A stretch of DNA of 64,000 nt. Source: Mediterraneibacter glycyrrhizinilyticus (lineage in GTDB: Bacteria; Bacillota; Clostridia; Lachnospirales; Lachnospiraceae). The DNA is taken from NCBI RefSeq assembly GCF_015560805.1, contig NZ_JADMSO010000005.1, positions 124,001-188,000 on the forward strand, read 5' to 3'. Below are positions 19,678-28,255 of the stretch, in pieces. Within the stretch, counting starts at the first letter, position 1, and every line of letters begins with the position of its first letter. The notes under the pieces are model-generated. The model made no database searches and was not told the DNA's origin. It saw nothing but the letters and a program-made list of their open reading frames with translations. The translations under genes were made by a program, and so were the position numbers.

Positions 19678-20991
19678 ATGAAAAAATTTGAAAGAGGTTT
19701 TCTTTTGGGAGCGGCAACGGCGGCGCATCAGGTAGAGGGAAACAACACAAACAGTGACTGCTGGGCAATGGAACAGATGGAGCATACGGCATATGTGGAA
19801 CCGTCGCTGGATGCGGTCGATCATTACAATCGGTATGAAGAAGATATCCGGCTGATGGCGCAAGCCGGACTGAACGCATATCGTTTTTCGGTTGAGTGGG
19901 CGCGGATCGAGCCGGAAGAGGGAAAGTTTGACGAGGAGCAGATCGAACATTACCGCAAAGTGATCCGGTGCTGCAAGGAAAACGGGATCGAACCGATCGT
20001 GACGCTTCATCATTTTTCCAGTCCGGTGTGGGTGATCTCAAAAGGAGGCTGGGAAGCCGAAAGCATTGTGGGAGATTTTGAAAAATATACCCGCTATGTG
20101 GTCGAAAAACTGGGAGATGAACTGCATTATATCTGTACGATCAACGAAGCGAATATGGGGCTGCAGGTTGCTGCGATCGCGGAACGTTACAAAAAAATGA
20201 TGATGGCGCAGATGCAGAAAGCCGGTTTGGAAAAAAGCGGAAGCAAAACAGATGGGAACAACGGCAGTGTCCAGATGGGAATGAATCTTCAAAAGATGAT
20301 GGAAAATCAGAAAGCGCAGGCGGAAGAGAACCGGAAAGTATTCGGTGTGGAGAAAGTGGAGAACTTCACATCCATGCGCACAAAAGAAGGAGATCTTCTT
20401 GTCATGAAAGCACATCAGGCGGCAAAACGTGCGATCAAGGAACTGCATCCGGAAATCCAGGTTGGTCTGACTTTGTCGCTTCACGATATTCAGGTGGCAC
20501 AAGAGGGCGGAGAGACGTTTGCGGAAAAAGAATGGGACGATGAATTCCTGCATTATCTCCCATATATAGAGGGTGATGATTTCCTCGGGGTACAGAATTA
20601 CAGCCGTTCGCGTTTCGGAAAAGACGGGCGGATGGGAAATCCGGACGGAGCGGAACTGACCCAGATGGACTATGAATACTATCCGGAAGCGCTGGAACAT
20701 GTGATCCGGAAAGCTGCGGAAAAGTTTAAAGGAGATCTGATCGTCACGGAAAATGGAATCGCGACTGCAGACGATATGAGAAGAACTGCATTTATCGAGA
20801 AAGCGCTCCAAGGTGTACAGAGCTGCATCGAAGACGGGATTCCGGTAAAAGGCTATTGCTATTGGAGCCTGCTGGATAACTTTGAATGGCAGAAAGGTTA
20901 TTCGATGACATTCGGACTGATCGCGGTAGATCGAAGTAGCCAGACACGGAAGCCGAAAGAAAGTCTGTCGTATCTTGGAAGCTGGCGGTAA
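19678..20991 (+). CDS. Glycoside hydrolase family 1 enzyme, cytoplasmic
   Basis: A 437-residue GH1 beta-glycosidase-like enzyme for beta-linked glucosides, galactosides or their phosphates. The nucleophile is Glu358 in VTENG. The acid/base Glu157 is present but the usual Asn-Glu-Pro is Asn-Glu-Ala (TINEANM). Just after it (about residues 160-225) is a methionine- and lysine-rich helical insertion not usual for GH1. No signal peptide. ATG at 19678 follows GAGGAGG. First gene of the plus-strand locus; a small gene starts 13 bases later. Confidence 0.88.
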   Translation: MKKFERGFLLGAATAAHQVEGNNTNSDCWAMEQMEHTAYVEPSLDAVDHYNRYEEDIRLMAQAGLNAYRFSVEWARIEPEEGKFDEEQIEHYRKVIRCCKENGIEPIVTLHHFSSPVWVISKGGWEAESIVGDFEKYTRYVVEKLGDELHYICTINEANMGLQVAAIAERYKKMMMAQMQKAGLEKSGSKTDGNNGSVQMGMNLQKMMENQKAQAEENRKVFGVEKVENFTSMRTKEGDLLVMKAHQAAKRAIKELHPEIQVGLTLSLHDIQVAQEGGETFAEKEWDDEFLHYLPYIEGDDFLGVQNYSRSRFGKDGRMGNPDGAELTQMDYEYYPEALEHVIRKAAEKFKGDLIVTENGIATADDMRRTAFIEKALQGVQSCIEDGIPVKGYCYWSLLDNFEWQKGYSMTFGLIAVDRSSQTRKPKESLSYLGSWR

Positions 20992-21004
20992 AGGATGTGA
21001 GGTA

Positions 21005-21253
21005 ATGAATGCATTTGAATTTACCTATTCGGGCAACACGGATCTGAAGCAGTTTTTGGAGGATGTGCAGAACTGTGAAAATGAGGTGTGGTTTGAGACG
21101 GCACAGGGTGACCAGCTGTCGTTGAAATCTACATTGTGTCAGTTCATCCTGATGTCGCTATCCGAACATCCGGAAAGTCTGTCGGGGGCGAAAGTGAAAG
21201 GCGTGGGAGCGCACGACAGGGAAATTCTTTCTCAATATGAGAAGACGATCTGA
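21005..21253 (+). CDS. Small acidic protein of unknown function
   Basis: An 82-residue protein with no recognised motif. GTGAGG upstream and the 13-base spacing from the GH1 stop support the start at 21005. Predicted soluble; sequence is rich in Glu, Gln and Ser with a central WFETAQGDQLSLKS stretch. Similar small proteins with an (D/E)GD-LNLKS-like segment are known to me in Lachnospiraceae, sometimes under unreliable names such as polya polymerase; I do not assign a function. Probably co-transcribed with the GH1 gene. Confidence 0.7.
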   Translation: MNAFEFTYSGNTDLKQFLEDVQNCENEVWFETAQGDQLSLKSTLCQFILMSLSEHPESLSGAKVKGVGAHDREILSQYEKTI

Positions 21254-21326
21254 GAAGATTAATATGAGAAGAGCTTGTGAAAGAACAGTATGAGACACAA
21301 GATGTGCAAAAGAGAGGTGAGAAAAC

Positions 21327-22550
21327 GTGGAGAGTCAGGAGAAGATCCGGTTCTTTTTGGAATTGCTCAACTGCAATTATCAATTACATTTCTGGCAGTA
21401 TGACGGCGAATACCGGTTGATCGAGACAAACTGGAACAATGAATTATTTTCCGGGGAGTTCTTCTCCTTTATCGGAATGGAAAAACTGCTGAAAGAGCGG
21501 CAGCAGGAGGGGAAAATGGATCCGGTGATCCTGGAAGCCGGAAACAATCTGTTGTGGATCGCCGGATTTGAGCATCGGGAGAATACGGTGCGGCATGTTT
21601 TTTATATCGGACCGATCTTCAGCGGAAAAGACAGTCTTTTGATCCTGCGGAAAAAACTGGATACGTACAACCTCTCTGTATCGCTCCGTACCCGGATGTT
21701 CCGCACATTTGAGGAGATTCCAGTCGTACCGTTCCATATTCTGCGGCAATATGCGGTGATGCTGGAATATACGCTGAACAGCCGGAAGATCGATATCAGT
21801 GACATCGAAGTAGTCAATATCATTTCCGGAGAAGAAAAGGATATACAGTTTGGTACGTCCGAACGGCATTTCGGCATCTGGGAAGCGGAGCAGAATTTGT
21901 GTCGGATGATCGAGGAGGGAAGTCCGCGTTACAAAGAAATGCTGAAAGCCTCTTCGCTGATGAGTTCCGGGATGAAAGTGGATTATGGAGATACGTTGCG
22001 CTCTCATAAAAATAATATTCTGGTGCTTTTGATCCTCTGCTCCAGAGCAAGCATGCGGGGCGGACTTTCGCCGGAGATCGCCTACAATTTGAATGATTAT
22101 TATGCGCAGAAGATCGAACAATGTCAGTCGATGGCGGATACGACCAAATTAGGCGCGCAGATATTGGAAGATTATGTCGCACGGGTTCGGGAAAGCCGCG
22201 AAAATCCGGATGTTTCGGACAGCATCCGGAACAGTTGTGAATACATTAAGGCACATTTGACGGAACCGATCCAAGTGAAAAAACTGGCCCAACAATCGGG
22301 CTATGCGGAATATTATTTTTCACATAAGTTTAAAAAAGAGATGGGCGTCAGTGTAAAAGAATATATTTTACATGAAAAAATCAATCAGGCAAAGGTGATG
22401 CTCACAAGCAGTGACGAGAGCATACAGAAGATCGGGGACAGTCTCGCATTTGGAAGCCGGAGTTATTTTTATACCTGTTTTCAGAAAGCAGAGGGCATGT
22501 CGCCGAGTGAATATCGTAATACAAAAGGGAAGAAACAAAAAGGAGAATAA
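21327..22550 (+). CDS. AraC family transcriptional regulator
   Basis: A 407-residue regulator. The C-terminal 100 residues form the two helix-turn-helix AraC domain (VKKLAQQSGYAEYYFSHKFK and the closing FGSRSYFYTCFQKAEGMSPSEYR). The N-terminal 280 residues are a sensor of unknown ligand, typical of Clostridia sugar regulators. The start is a GTG at 21327 with AGAGGTGAG upstream. It ends five bases before the transporter gene, so it most likely controls the transporter and hydrolases that follow, with the incoming sugar as effector (inferred). Confidence 0.9.
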   Translation: MESQEKIRFFLELLNCNYQLHFWQYDGEYRLIETNWNNELFSGEFFSFIGMEKLLKERQQEGKMDPVILEAGNNLLWIAGFEHRENTVRHVFYIGPIFSGKDSLLILRKKLDTYNLSVSLRTRMFRTFEEIPVVPFHILRQYAVMLEYTLNSRKIDISDIEVVNIISGEEKDIQFGTSERHFGIWEAEQNLCRMIEEGSPRYKEMLKASSLMSSGMKVDYGDTLRSHKNNILVLLILCSRASMRGGLSPEIAYNLNDYYAQKIEQCQSMADTTKLGAQILEDYVARVRESRENPDVSDSIRNSCEYIKAHLTEPIQVKKLAQQSGYAEYYFSHKFKKEMGVSVKEYILHEKINQAKVMLTSSDESIQKIGDSLAFGSRSYFYTCFQKAEGMSPSEYRNTKGKKQKGE

Positions 22551-22555
22551 AAATC

Positions 22556-24022
22556 ATGGGCAAAAAATTAAGTGCGAGTGAAATCGACGGCGTACAGTAC
22601 TGCCGGGCAAAATTGTGGCAGATTATTTTATGCGCGTGCAATGCACTGGTAGGAATGTCGGTGTATTCGCTGATCGGAATGGCGAGTTATACTGCAAGTA
22701 TCGGATTCGGGATCGGAACGGCCGTGATCGGTGTGATCCTGACGGGAACCCGTATCTTAGACGGCGTGACAGATCCGATGCTGGCATTTCTGTATGACAA
22801 GGTCAACACGAAGTTCGGAAAGATCAGGATTTTGCTGATTGTCGGTTTTGTGATCGAGGCGGTCGCGCTGTCGTGCATGTATGACTGGGCAGCAGGCAAA
22901 GGTCTCGGAATGGTCGGCTTTATTCTGCTGTATGTTATTTATGTGATCGGATATACGATCAACAATATGACTGCGCAGACGATCCCGCCGCTTTTGTCGA
23001 ATGATCCGAGACAGCGTCCGACGATCAGCGTGTGGAGCACCGGGCTCAATTACATGGTTCCGATGGCGCTGACAATGCTGCTGAATGTTGTACTGCTTCC
23101 GAAATTCGGCGGTACATACAGTCAGGAATTTTTGGCAGCGGCTTGTAAAGTATGTCTGCTTGTCGCGGCAGTCGGAGTTGTTCTTGTGTGCATCGGTGTC
23201 AGCGCATACGATAAACCGGAGAATTTCCGTGGACTTACAAAAGAACAGGAACCATTGAAAGTAAAAGATATGATCGAAGTACTCAAAGGAAACCGTCCGT
23301 TGCAGTGCTATATCATTTCTGCTACATCGGATAAGATCGCGCAGGTGACGGCGTCTCAGGCTGTGATCGGAACGATGCTCAGCGGAATCATTATCGGGAA
23401 TATGGGAATCGCTACAATCCTGACCGTGATCGGTATGCTTCCGTCGATTTTATTTGCGATCGTCGGCGCAAAATATGCCGGAAAGCACGGAAACAAGGAA
23501 ACGATCGTGACCTGGACGAAAATCTGTATCGGGATCTCGGCAGTGATGTGGATTTTCTTTATTGTGATAGATCCGAAAGACATCGCCAAGATGGGCGTGA
23601 TCACCGCGATTTATGTTGTGCTGACTCTCTGTAGAAACGGGGCGAATATGTGTGTTACAACCGGAAACAGTGCGTTTATGGCGGATCTGATCGATTATGA
23701 ATTAGACCGTGGCGGAAGATATGTGCCGGCAATCGTGACCGGAACCGCAAGCTTGATCGATAAAATCGTTTCATCCTGCGGAACTGCGATCGCAGCCGGA
23801 GCCGTTGCTCTTGTCGGTTATACGACGACCGTTCCGCAGCCGGGAGATGCATGTACACCGGCGATTTTCTGGCTGACGATGTTTTTGACTTTCGGTCTTC
23901 CGATCCTCGGATGGATCTGTACGCTTGTGGCAATGAAATTCTGTAAGCTCGACAAAGCGGAAATGGTGGAAGTCCAGAAACGGATCGCCGCGAAGAAAGA
24001 GGCTCTGAAAGCGGAAGAGTAA
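22556..24022 (+). CDS. GPH family sugar:cation symporter
   Basis: A 488-residue major-facilitator protein with about 12 hydrophobic segments. The glycoside-pentoside-hexuronide:cation signature is seen as RILDGVTDPMLAFLYDK near residue 65 (the conserved D-x-x-x-D-P). GPH proteins import galactosides, xylosides, glucuronides and similar disaccharides with sodium or protons. Its position between the AraC gene and three hydrolase genes makes it the uptake step of this locus. AAAAGGAG lies before the ATG. Confidence 0.92.
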   Translation: MGKKLSASEIDGVQYCRAKLWQIILCACNALVGMSVYSLIGMASYTASIGFGIGTAVIGVILTGTRILDGVTDPMLAFLYDKVNTKFGKIRILLIVGFVIEAVALSCMYDWAAGKGLGMVGFILLYVIYVIGYTINNMTAQTIPPLLSNDPRQRPTISVWSTGLNYMVPMALTMLLNVVLLPKFGGTYSQEFLAAACKVCLLVAAVGVVLVCIGVSAYDKPENFRGLTKEQEPLKVKDMIEVLKGNRPLQCYIISATSDKIAQVTASQAVIGTMLSGIIIGNMGIATILTVIGMLPSILFAIVGAKYAGKHGNKETIVTWTKICIGISAVMWIFFIVIDPKDIAKMGVITAIYVVLTLCRNGANMCVTTGNSAFMADLIDYELDRGGRYVPAIVTGTASLIDKIVSSCGTAIAAGAVALVGYTTTVPQPGDACTPAIFWLTMFLTFGLPILGWICTLVAMKFCKLDKAEMVEVQKRIAAKKEALKAEE

Positions 24023-24053
24023 AGAGAAAAAGGACAGCAGGAGGATTTTGAAA

Positions 24054-25898
24054 ATGAAATCATATTATTGTAATCCGATCAACGTTCCGTATCGGTATCA
24101 GTTTAACATGGATCCGAAATCGAACGGAAAACTGCAGATCGACCGGGAGGCAGCAGATCCGTCCATGATCTTATTTCAGGGAAAATACTATATGTTCGTG
24201 TCGATGAATCTTTCGGTGTGGGTATCCGAAGATCTTGTGAACTGGGAGCCGCACAGGCTCCCGGAAAATCTGCCGCTTTACGATTATGCGCCGGATGCCA
24301 GAGTGTGCGGAGATTATGTATATTTTTGTGCGTCAAAGCGTGGGGAGAACTGCAATTATTATCGGACGAAAGATATTATAAACGGTCCTTACGAGGAAAT
24401 TCCGGGGACGTTTGATTTCTGGGATCCGAATCTGTTCTTTGACGAGGACGGAAGCATCTATTTCTACTGGGGATGTTCCAATGCAACGCCGGTCTGGGGC
24501 GTGGAACTGGATCCGGAGACGATGAAGCCGAAAACCGAGTGGAAAGAATTGCTGTTCGGAGACGGTTATGTGCGTGGATTTGAGCGGATGGGGGTGGATA
24601 ACTGTGAATTTCCGCGAGGTGAGGCAGAAGTGGAGAAGATGTTACAGGGATTTGTTCAGCAAAGCGGCGTGCCTTTGGAGCAGATTCCGAAAGCATACCA
24701 TCAGGCGATCCGTGGGATGTTTACAAGGAAACCGTTTATCGAGGGACCGTGGATGGACAAATACAACGGAAAATATTATCTGCAGTACGCATGTCCGGGT
24801 ACGGAGTACAATACATATGCGGACGGCGTCTATATTGGCGATACGCCGCTCGGACCGTTTACACTTGCGAAAAACAATCCGTACTCCTATCATCCGGGCG
24901 GATTTATGCCGGGAGCCGGACATGGCTCGACGATGTGGGACAGAAATGGAAATCTCTGGCATACCGCGACGATGCGGATCAGCATGAATCATCAGTTTGA
25001 GCGGAGAGTCGGTCTTTGGAAATCCGGATTTGATGCGGACGGCGAACTGTTCTGCAATCAGAATTACGGAGACTGGCCGATCGCCGTGGAAGACCGAACA
25101 ACCGATCCGTGGAGCGAGCCGGAGTGGGTTCTTCTGAATTACGGAAAACCTGCCGGGGCATCTTCATTTGCAGACGGAAAAGAACCGGAAAAGGCGTTCG
25201 ACGAGGATGCGCAGACCTGGTGGAGAGCGACGGGAAAACAGGGCGAATGGCTGGAGAGTGATCTGGAACAGGAGATGGACGTGCGCGCGGTGCAGATCAA
25301 TTTTGCGGACGACGCGCTCCCGATCGAGTCACCAGGGGATATTCAGGGGTCGCAGACACAGCCGCGTTATATTGAGGAACAAAAGCATGTGACAAGATGG
25401 AAACTGGAGGGCTCTCTGGATGGAAATACATATTTTATGATCGAAGATAAATCCGAAGCGGAGACCGACCTGCCTCATGATCTTGTCGTGCGGGAACAGG
25501 GAATCCGCGTCCGGTATCTGCGCCTCACGATCGTGGAAATTCCGTATGGGGTTGAACCGTGTATCTCCGGACTTCGTGTATTCGGGATCGGAGACGGAAA
25601 GAAGCCGGAGCCTGTCGAGTATCAGGCAAAGAAGAGCGCGGATGGTCTGGATCTGCTCGTGTCCATCGAGGAGACGACAGATGCAGTCGGCTATAATATT
25701 TTGTGGGGACATGAAGAAGAAAAACTGTATCACAGCTATCAGATTTACCGGGATGTGGAAAATCTGCGAAATGGCAAGACGGGAACGATCAAGAAACGGA
25801 TCGGGGCGCTTGTCAAAGGGCAGGAGTATTTTGTGCGCGTAGATTCGTACAATGAAAATGGAATCACGCATGGAACCATGACTCGTTGTTCCGAATAA
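24054..25898 (+). CDS. GH43-like hydrolase with F5/8C-type and FN3-like C-terminal domains
   Basis: A 614-residue protein. The first 330 residues look like a five-bladed GH43 propeller with Asp35 (ADPSM) as base, Asp124 (WDPNLF) as modulator and Glu230 (FIEGPW) as acid. A discoidin-like sugar-binding domain follows (about 360-515) and a fibronectin-III-like domain ends it. GH43 enzymes remove xylose, arabinose or galactose side groups. No signal peptide. AGGAGG sits nine bases before ATG 24054; a TTG at 24048 is the alternative. A helical insertion near 188-222 is extra. Confidence 0.88.
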   Translation: MKSYYCNPINVPYRYQFNMDPKSNGKLQIDREAADPSMILFQGKYYMFVSMNLSVWVSEDLVNWEPHRLPENLPLYDYAPDARVCGDYVYFCASKRGENCNYYRTKDIINGPYEEIPGTFDFWDPNLFFDEDGSIYFYWGCSNATPVWGVELDPETMKPKTEWKELLFGDGYVRGFERMGVDNCEFPRGEAEVEKMLQGFVQQSGVPLEQIPKAYHQAIRGMFTRKPFIEGPWMDKYNGKYYLQYACPGTEYNTYADGVYIGDTPLGPFTLAKNNPYSYHPGGFMPGAGHGSTMWDRNGNLWHTATMRISMNHQFERRVGLWKSGFDADGELFCNQNYGDWPIAVEDRTTDPWSEPEWVLLNYGKPAGASSFADGKEPEKAFDEDAQTWWRATGKQGEWLESDLEQEMDVRAVQINFADDALPIESPGDIQGSQTQPRYIEEQKHVTRWKLEGSLDGNTYFMIEDKSEAETDLPHDLVVREQGIRVRYLRLTIVEIPYGVEPCISGLRVFGIGDGKKPEPVEYQAKKSADGLDLLVSIEETTDAVGYNILWGHEEEKLYHSYQIYRDVENLRNGKTGTIKKRIGALVKGQEYFVRVDSYNENGITHGTMTRCSE

Positions 25899-25904
25899 AG
25901 AAAT

Positions 25905-25944
25905 GGTCCGTGTACAAAATGCAGCTGCTTTTGTGCACGGATCA
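25905..25944. repeat. Palindromic repeat copy F after the GH43 gene
   Basis: GTCCGTGTACAAAA pairs with TTTTGTGCACGGAT around a short centre, seven bases past the stop codon. No T-run follows, so it is not a standard terminator. The left arm shares CCGTGTACAAAA with the copy in the rpiB leader. Confidence 0.5.
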
Positions 25945-25992
25945 TATGCTGTTGGGCGGCGGTATGAGGTAGCAGAAAAGAGAGGATAAACG

Positions 25993-28194
25993 ATGAGACA
26001 GACGATGAATGAAAACTGGAAATTTGTAAAATATGCGGAGAATATGTCCGAGGCAGTCGGGGCGGCAGGCGAGCATGTGGATTTGCCGCACACATGGAAC
26101 GCGGCGGACGGTCAGGACGGCGGCAACGATTATTACCGCGGCATCTGTTGGTATGTGAAAGAGCTGGGAAATATAGTAAAATCCGGGGATGAAGAAATTT
26201 ATCTGGAGATCCCGGGCGCGGCGATGATCGGCGAAGTATATTTGAACGGTGAGAAGTTATACCGTCATGAGGGTGGTTACTCGCTGTTCCGAGTCAATCT
26301 GACCGAAAAACTGCAGGAAAAAAATGTAATCGCGGTTTCGGTGGACAACAGAGACAATACGGTGTGCTATCCGCAGAAAGCAGATTTTACATTTTACGGC
26401 GGACTTTACCGGGGCGTAAATCTGCTGAGAGTACCGCGGGAGCATTTTGCGCTGGACTACTGCGGAACATCGGGAATCAAGGTGACAGCGGAAACGGATC
26501 CGGAGACAAAGACGGCGAGGACGGTGGTGGAAGTATGGACGGCGGGAGATCCAAAAACCGTAACGATTTCCGTGACCGGACAGGCGGACAAAGTGGTGGC
26601 GGTTACAGAGAATTATGCAAAAGCCATCTTTGAAATGGAGGACATCCGTCTTTGGGACGGATTGAATGATCCGTATCTGTATGAGGCGAAAGCAGTTCTG
26701 GAAAATGGGGAGACGATACAGGCAAGATTTGGCTGTCGTAAATTTGAGATCGATCCGCAGAAAGGCTTTTTGCTGAACGGTCGGAGTTATCCTCTGCGTG
26801 GTGTGAGCCGTCATCAGGACATGGCGGGAGTGGGAAATGCATTGACGATCGAAGACCACAGAAGAGATATGGAGATCATCCGGGAGATCGGAGCAAATAC
26901 GCTTCGTCTGGCGCATTATCAGCATGCGCAGGAATTTTACGATCTGTGCGACGAGAACGGACTGGTCGTGTGGGCGGAGATCCCGTATATCACGATGCAC
27001 ATGAAAGACGGACGCGCCAATACGCTGTCCCAGATGGAAGAACTGGTTGTGCAGAATTACAATCATCCGTGTATCTGCTGTTGGGGATTGTCCAATGAGA
27101 TCACGGCGGCGAGCGCAGTCAACGAAGATCTGCTGGAAAATCATCGTCAGCTGAACGAACTCTGCCACCGTCTGGATCCGACGCGTCCGACAACAATGGC
27201 AAACGTATTTATGTTGGAGATTGACAGTCCGATCTTGGAAATACCGGATGTGAACAGTTATAATCTGTATTTTGGATGGTATCTCGGAGATCTGGAGCAG
27301 AACGAGGAATTTTTCGACGAGTATCACGAGAAATATCCAAATCGTGCGATCGGATTTTCCGAGTACGGTGCAGACGCCAATCCGCAGTACCAATCCGCAT
27401 CACCGGAAAAGGGAGACTACACGGAAAGTTATCAGGCAGTCTACCATGAACATATGCTGAATATGATTGAAGAGCGTCCGTGGCTGTGGGCGACCCACGT
27501 GTGGAATATGTTTGATTTTGCGGCGGACGGAAGAGATGAGGGAGGAAAGCACGGCGAGAACCAGAAAGGTCTTGTGACGATGGACCGGAAGCTGAAAAAA
27601 GACGCGTTTTATCTGTACAAAGCAGCTTGGAATCGGGAAGACGCATTTGTACATCTGTGCGGAAAACGTTATGCGGATCGGACGGAAAACGTCACCGAGA
27701 TCAAAGTGTATTCCAATCAGCCGGAGGTGACTCTTTTTGTAGACGGAAGAAAATATGAGACAAAGACGGGCAGGACGGTGTTTGCGTTCCATCTGCCGAT
27801 CAGCGGCGAACATCAGATCGAGGCGAGATACGGCGAAGTTTCCGATGTGATGGAGATCCGGAAAGTTGAGGAAGAGAATCCGGCATACCGGATGAAAAAA
27901 GAGAAGCCGGTATCCAACTGGTTTGACGCGGATTCTTATGATGAGAGCTGTTATTCGGTATTCGATAAGTTCAGCGAGCTTCAGAAAAATCCGGAAGCGG
28001 CGGCAGTGATGATGCGGCTGATGGAACAGGGCGCAAAGAGCCGCGGTGATGTTGCCGAAGCCGTTACGGGCAATCCGGCGCTGATCCGTATGATGGGAAG
28101 AATGACCGTGGAAAGTCTTTTAAACCAGGCAGGTGCCGATGAGGAGAACATCAAGCAGGTGAACCGCATTTTGCAGGGTATCAAGAAAGCGTGA
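25993..28194 (+). CDS. Glycoside hydrolase family 2 enzyme, cytoplasmic
   Basis: A 733-residue GH2 enzyme: sugar-binding jelly roll (1-165), immunoglobulin-like domain (about 165-255) and TIM barrel (255-550). Acid/base Glu369 (GLSNEI) and nucleophile Glu457 (FSEYG) are intact. GH2 covers beta-galactosidases, beta-glucuronidases and beta-mannosidases; which one is not certain. After a small beta domain the last 85 residues are a helical tail rich in Met, Ala and Glu of unknown role. No signal peptide. GAGAGGA precedes the ATG. Confidence 0.9.
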   Translation: MRQTMNENWKFVKYAENMSEAVGAAGEHVDLPHTWNAADGQDGGNDYYRGICWYVKELGNIVKSGDEEIYLEIPGAAMIGEVYLNGEKLYRHEGGYSLFRVNLTEKLQEKNVIAVSVDNRDNTVCYPQKADFTFYGGLYRGVNLLRVPREHFALDYCGTSGIKVTAETDPETKTARTVVEVWTAGDPKTVTISVTGQADKVVAVTENYAKAIFEMEDIRLWDGLNDPYLYEAKAVLENGETIQARFGCRKFEIDPQKGFLLNGRSYPLRGVSRHQDMAGVGNALTIEDHRRDMEIIREIGANTLRLAHYQHAQEFYDLCDENGLVVWAEIPYITMHMKDGRANTLSQMEELVVQNYNHPCICCWGLSNEITAASAVNEDLLENHRQLNELCHRLDPTRPTTMANVFMLEIDSPILEIPDVNSYNLYFGWYLGDLEQNEEFFDEYHEKYPNRAIGFSEYGADANPQYQSASPEKGDYTESYQAVYHEHMLNMIEERPWLWATHVWNMFDFAADGRDEGGKHGENQKGLVTMDRKLKKDAFYLYKAAWNREDAFVHLCGKRYADRTENVTEIKVYSNQPEVTLFVDGRKYETKTGRTVFAFHLPISGEHQIEARYGEVSDVMEIRKVEEENPAYRMKKEKPVSNWFDADSYDESCYSVFDKFSELQKNPEAAAVMMRLMEQGAKSRGDVAEAVTGNPALIRMMGRMTVESLLNQAGADEENIKQVNRILQGIKKA

Positions 28195-28255
28195 AAATGC
28201 GACCCCAAAATGCAGAAAGTATGATGCGGGAAATTTAGCGGAAAGGAAAATCAAG

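Noticed and set aside
25905-25944. Intrinsic terminator after the GH43 gene
   Set aside because: The stem is strong but no T-run follows on either strand, and the hydrolase genes look co-transcribed; listed as a repeat copy instead.
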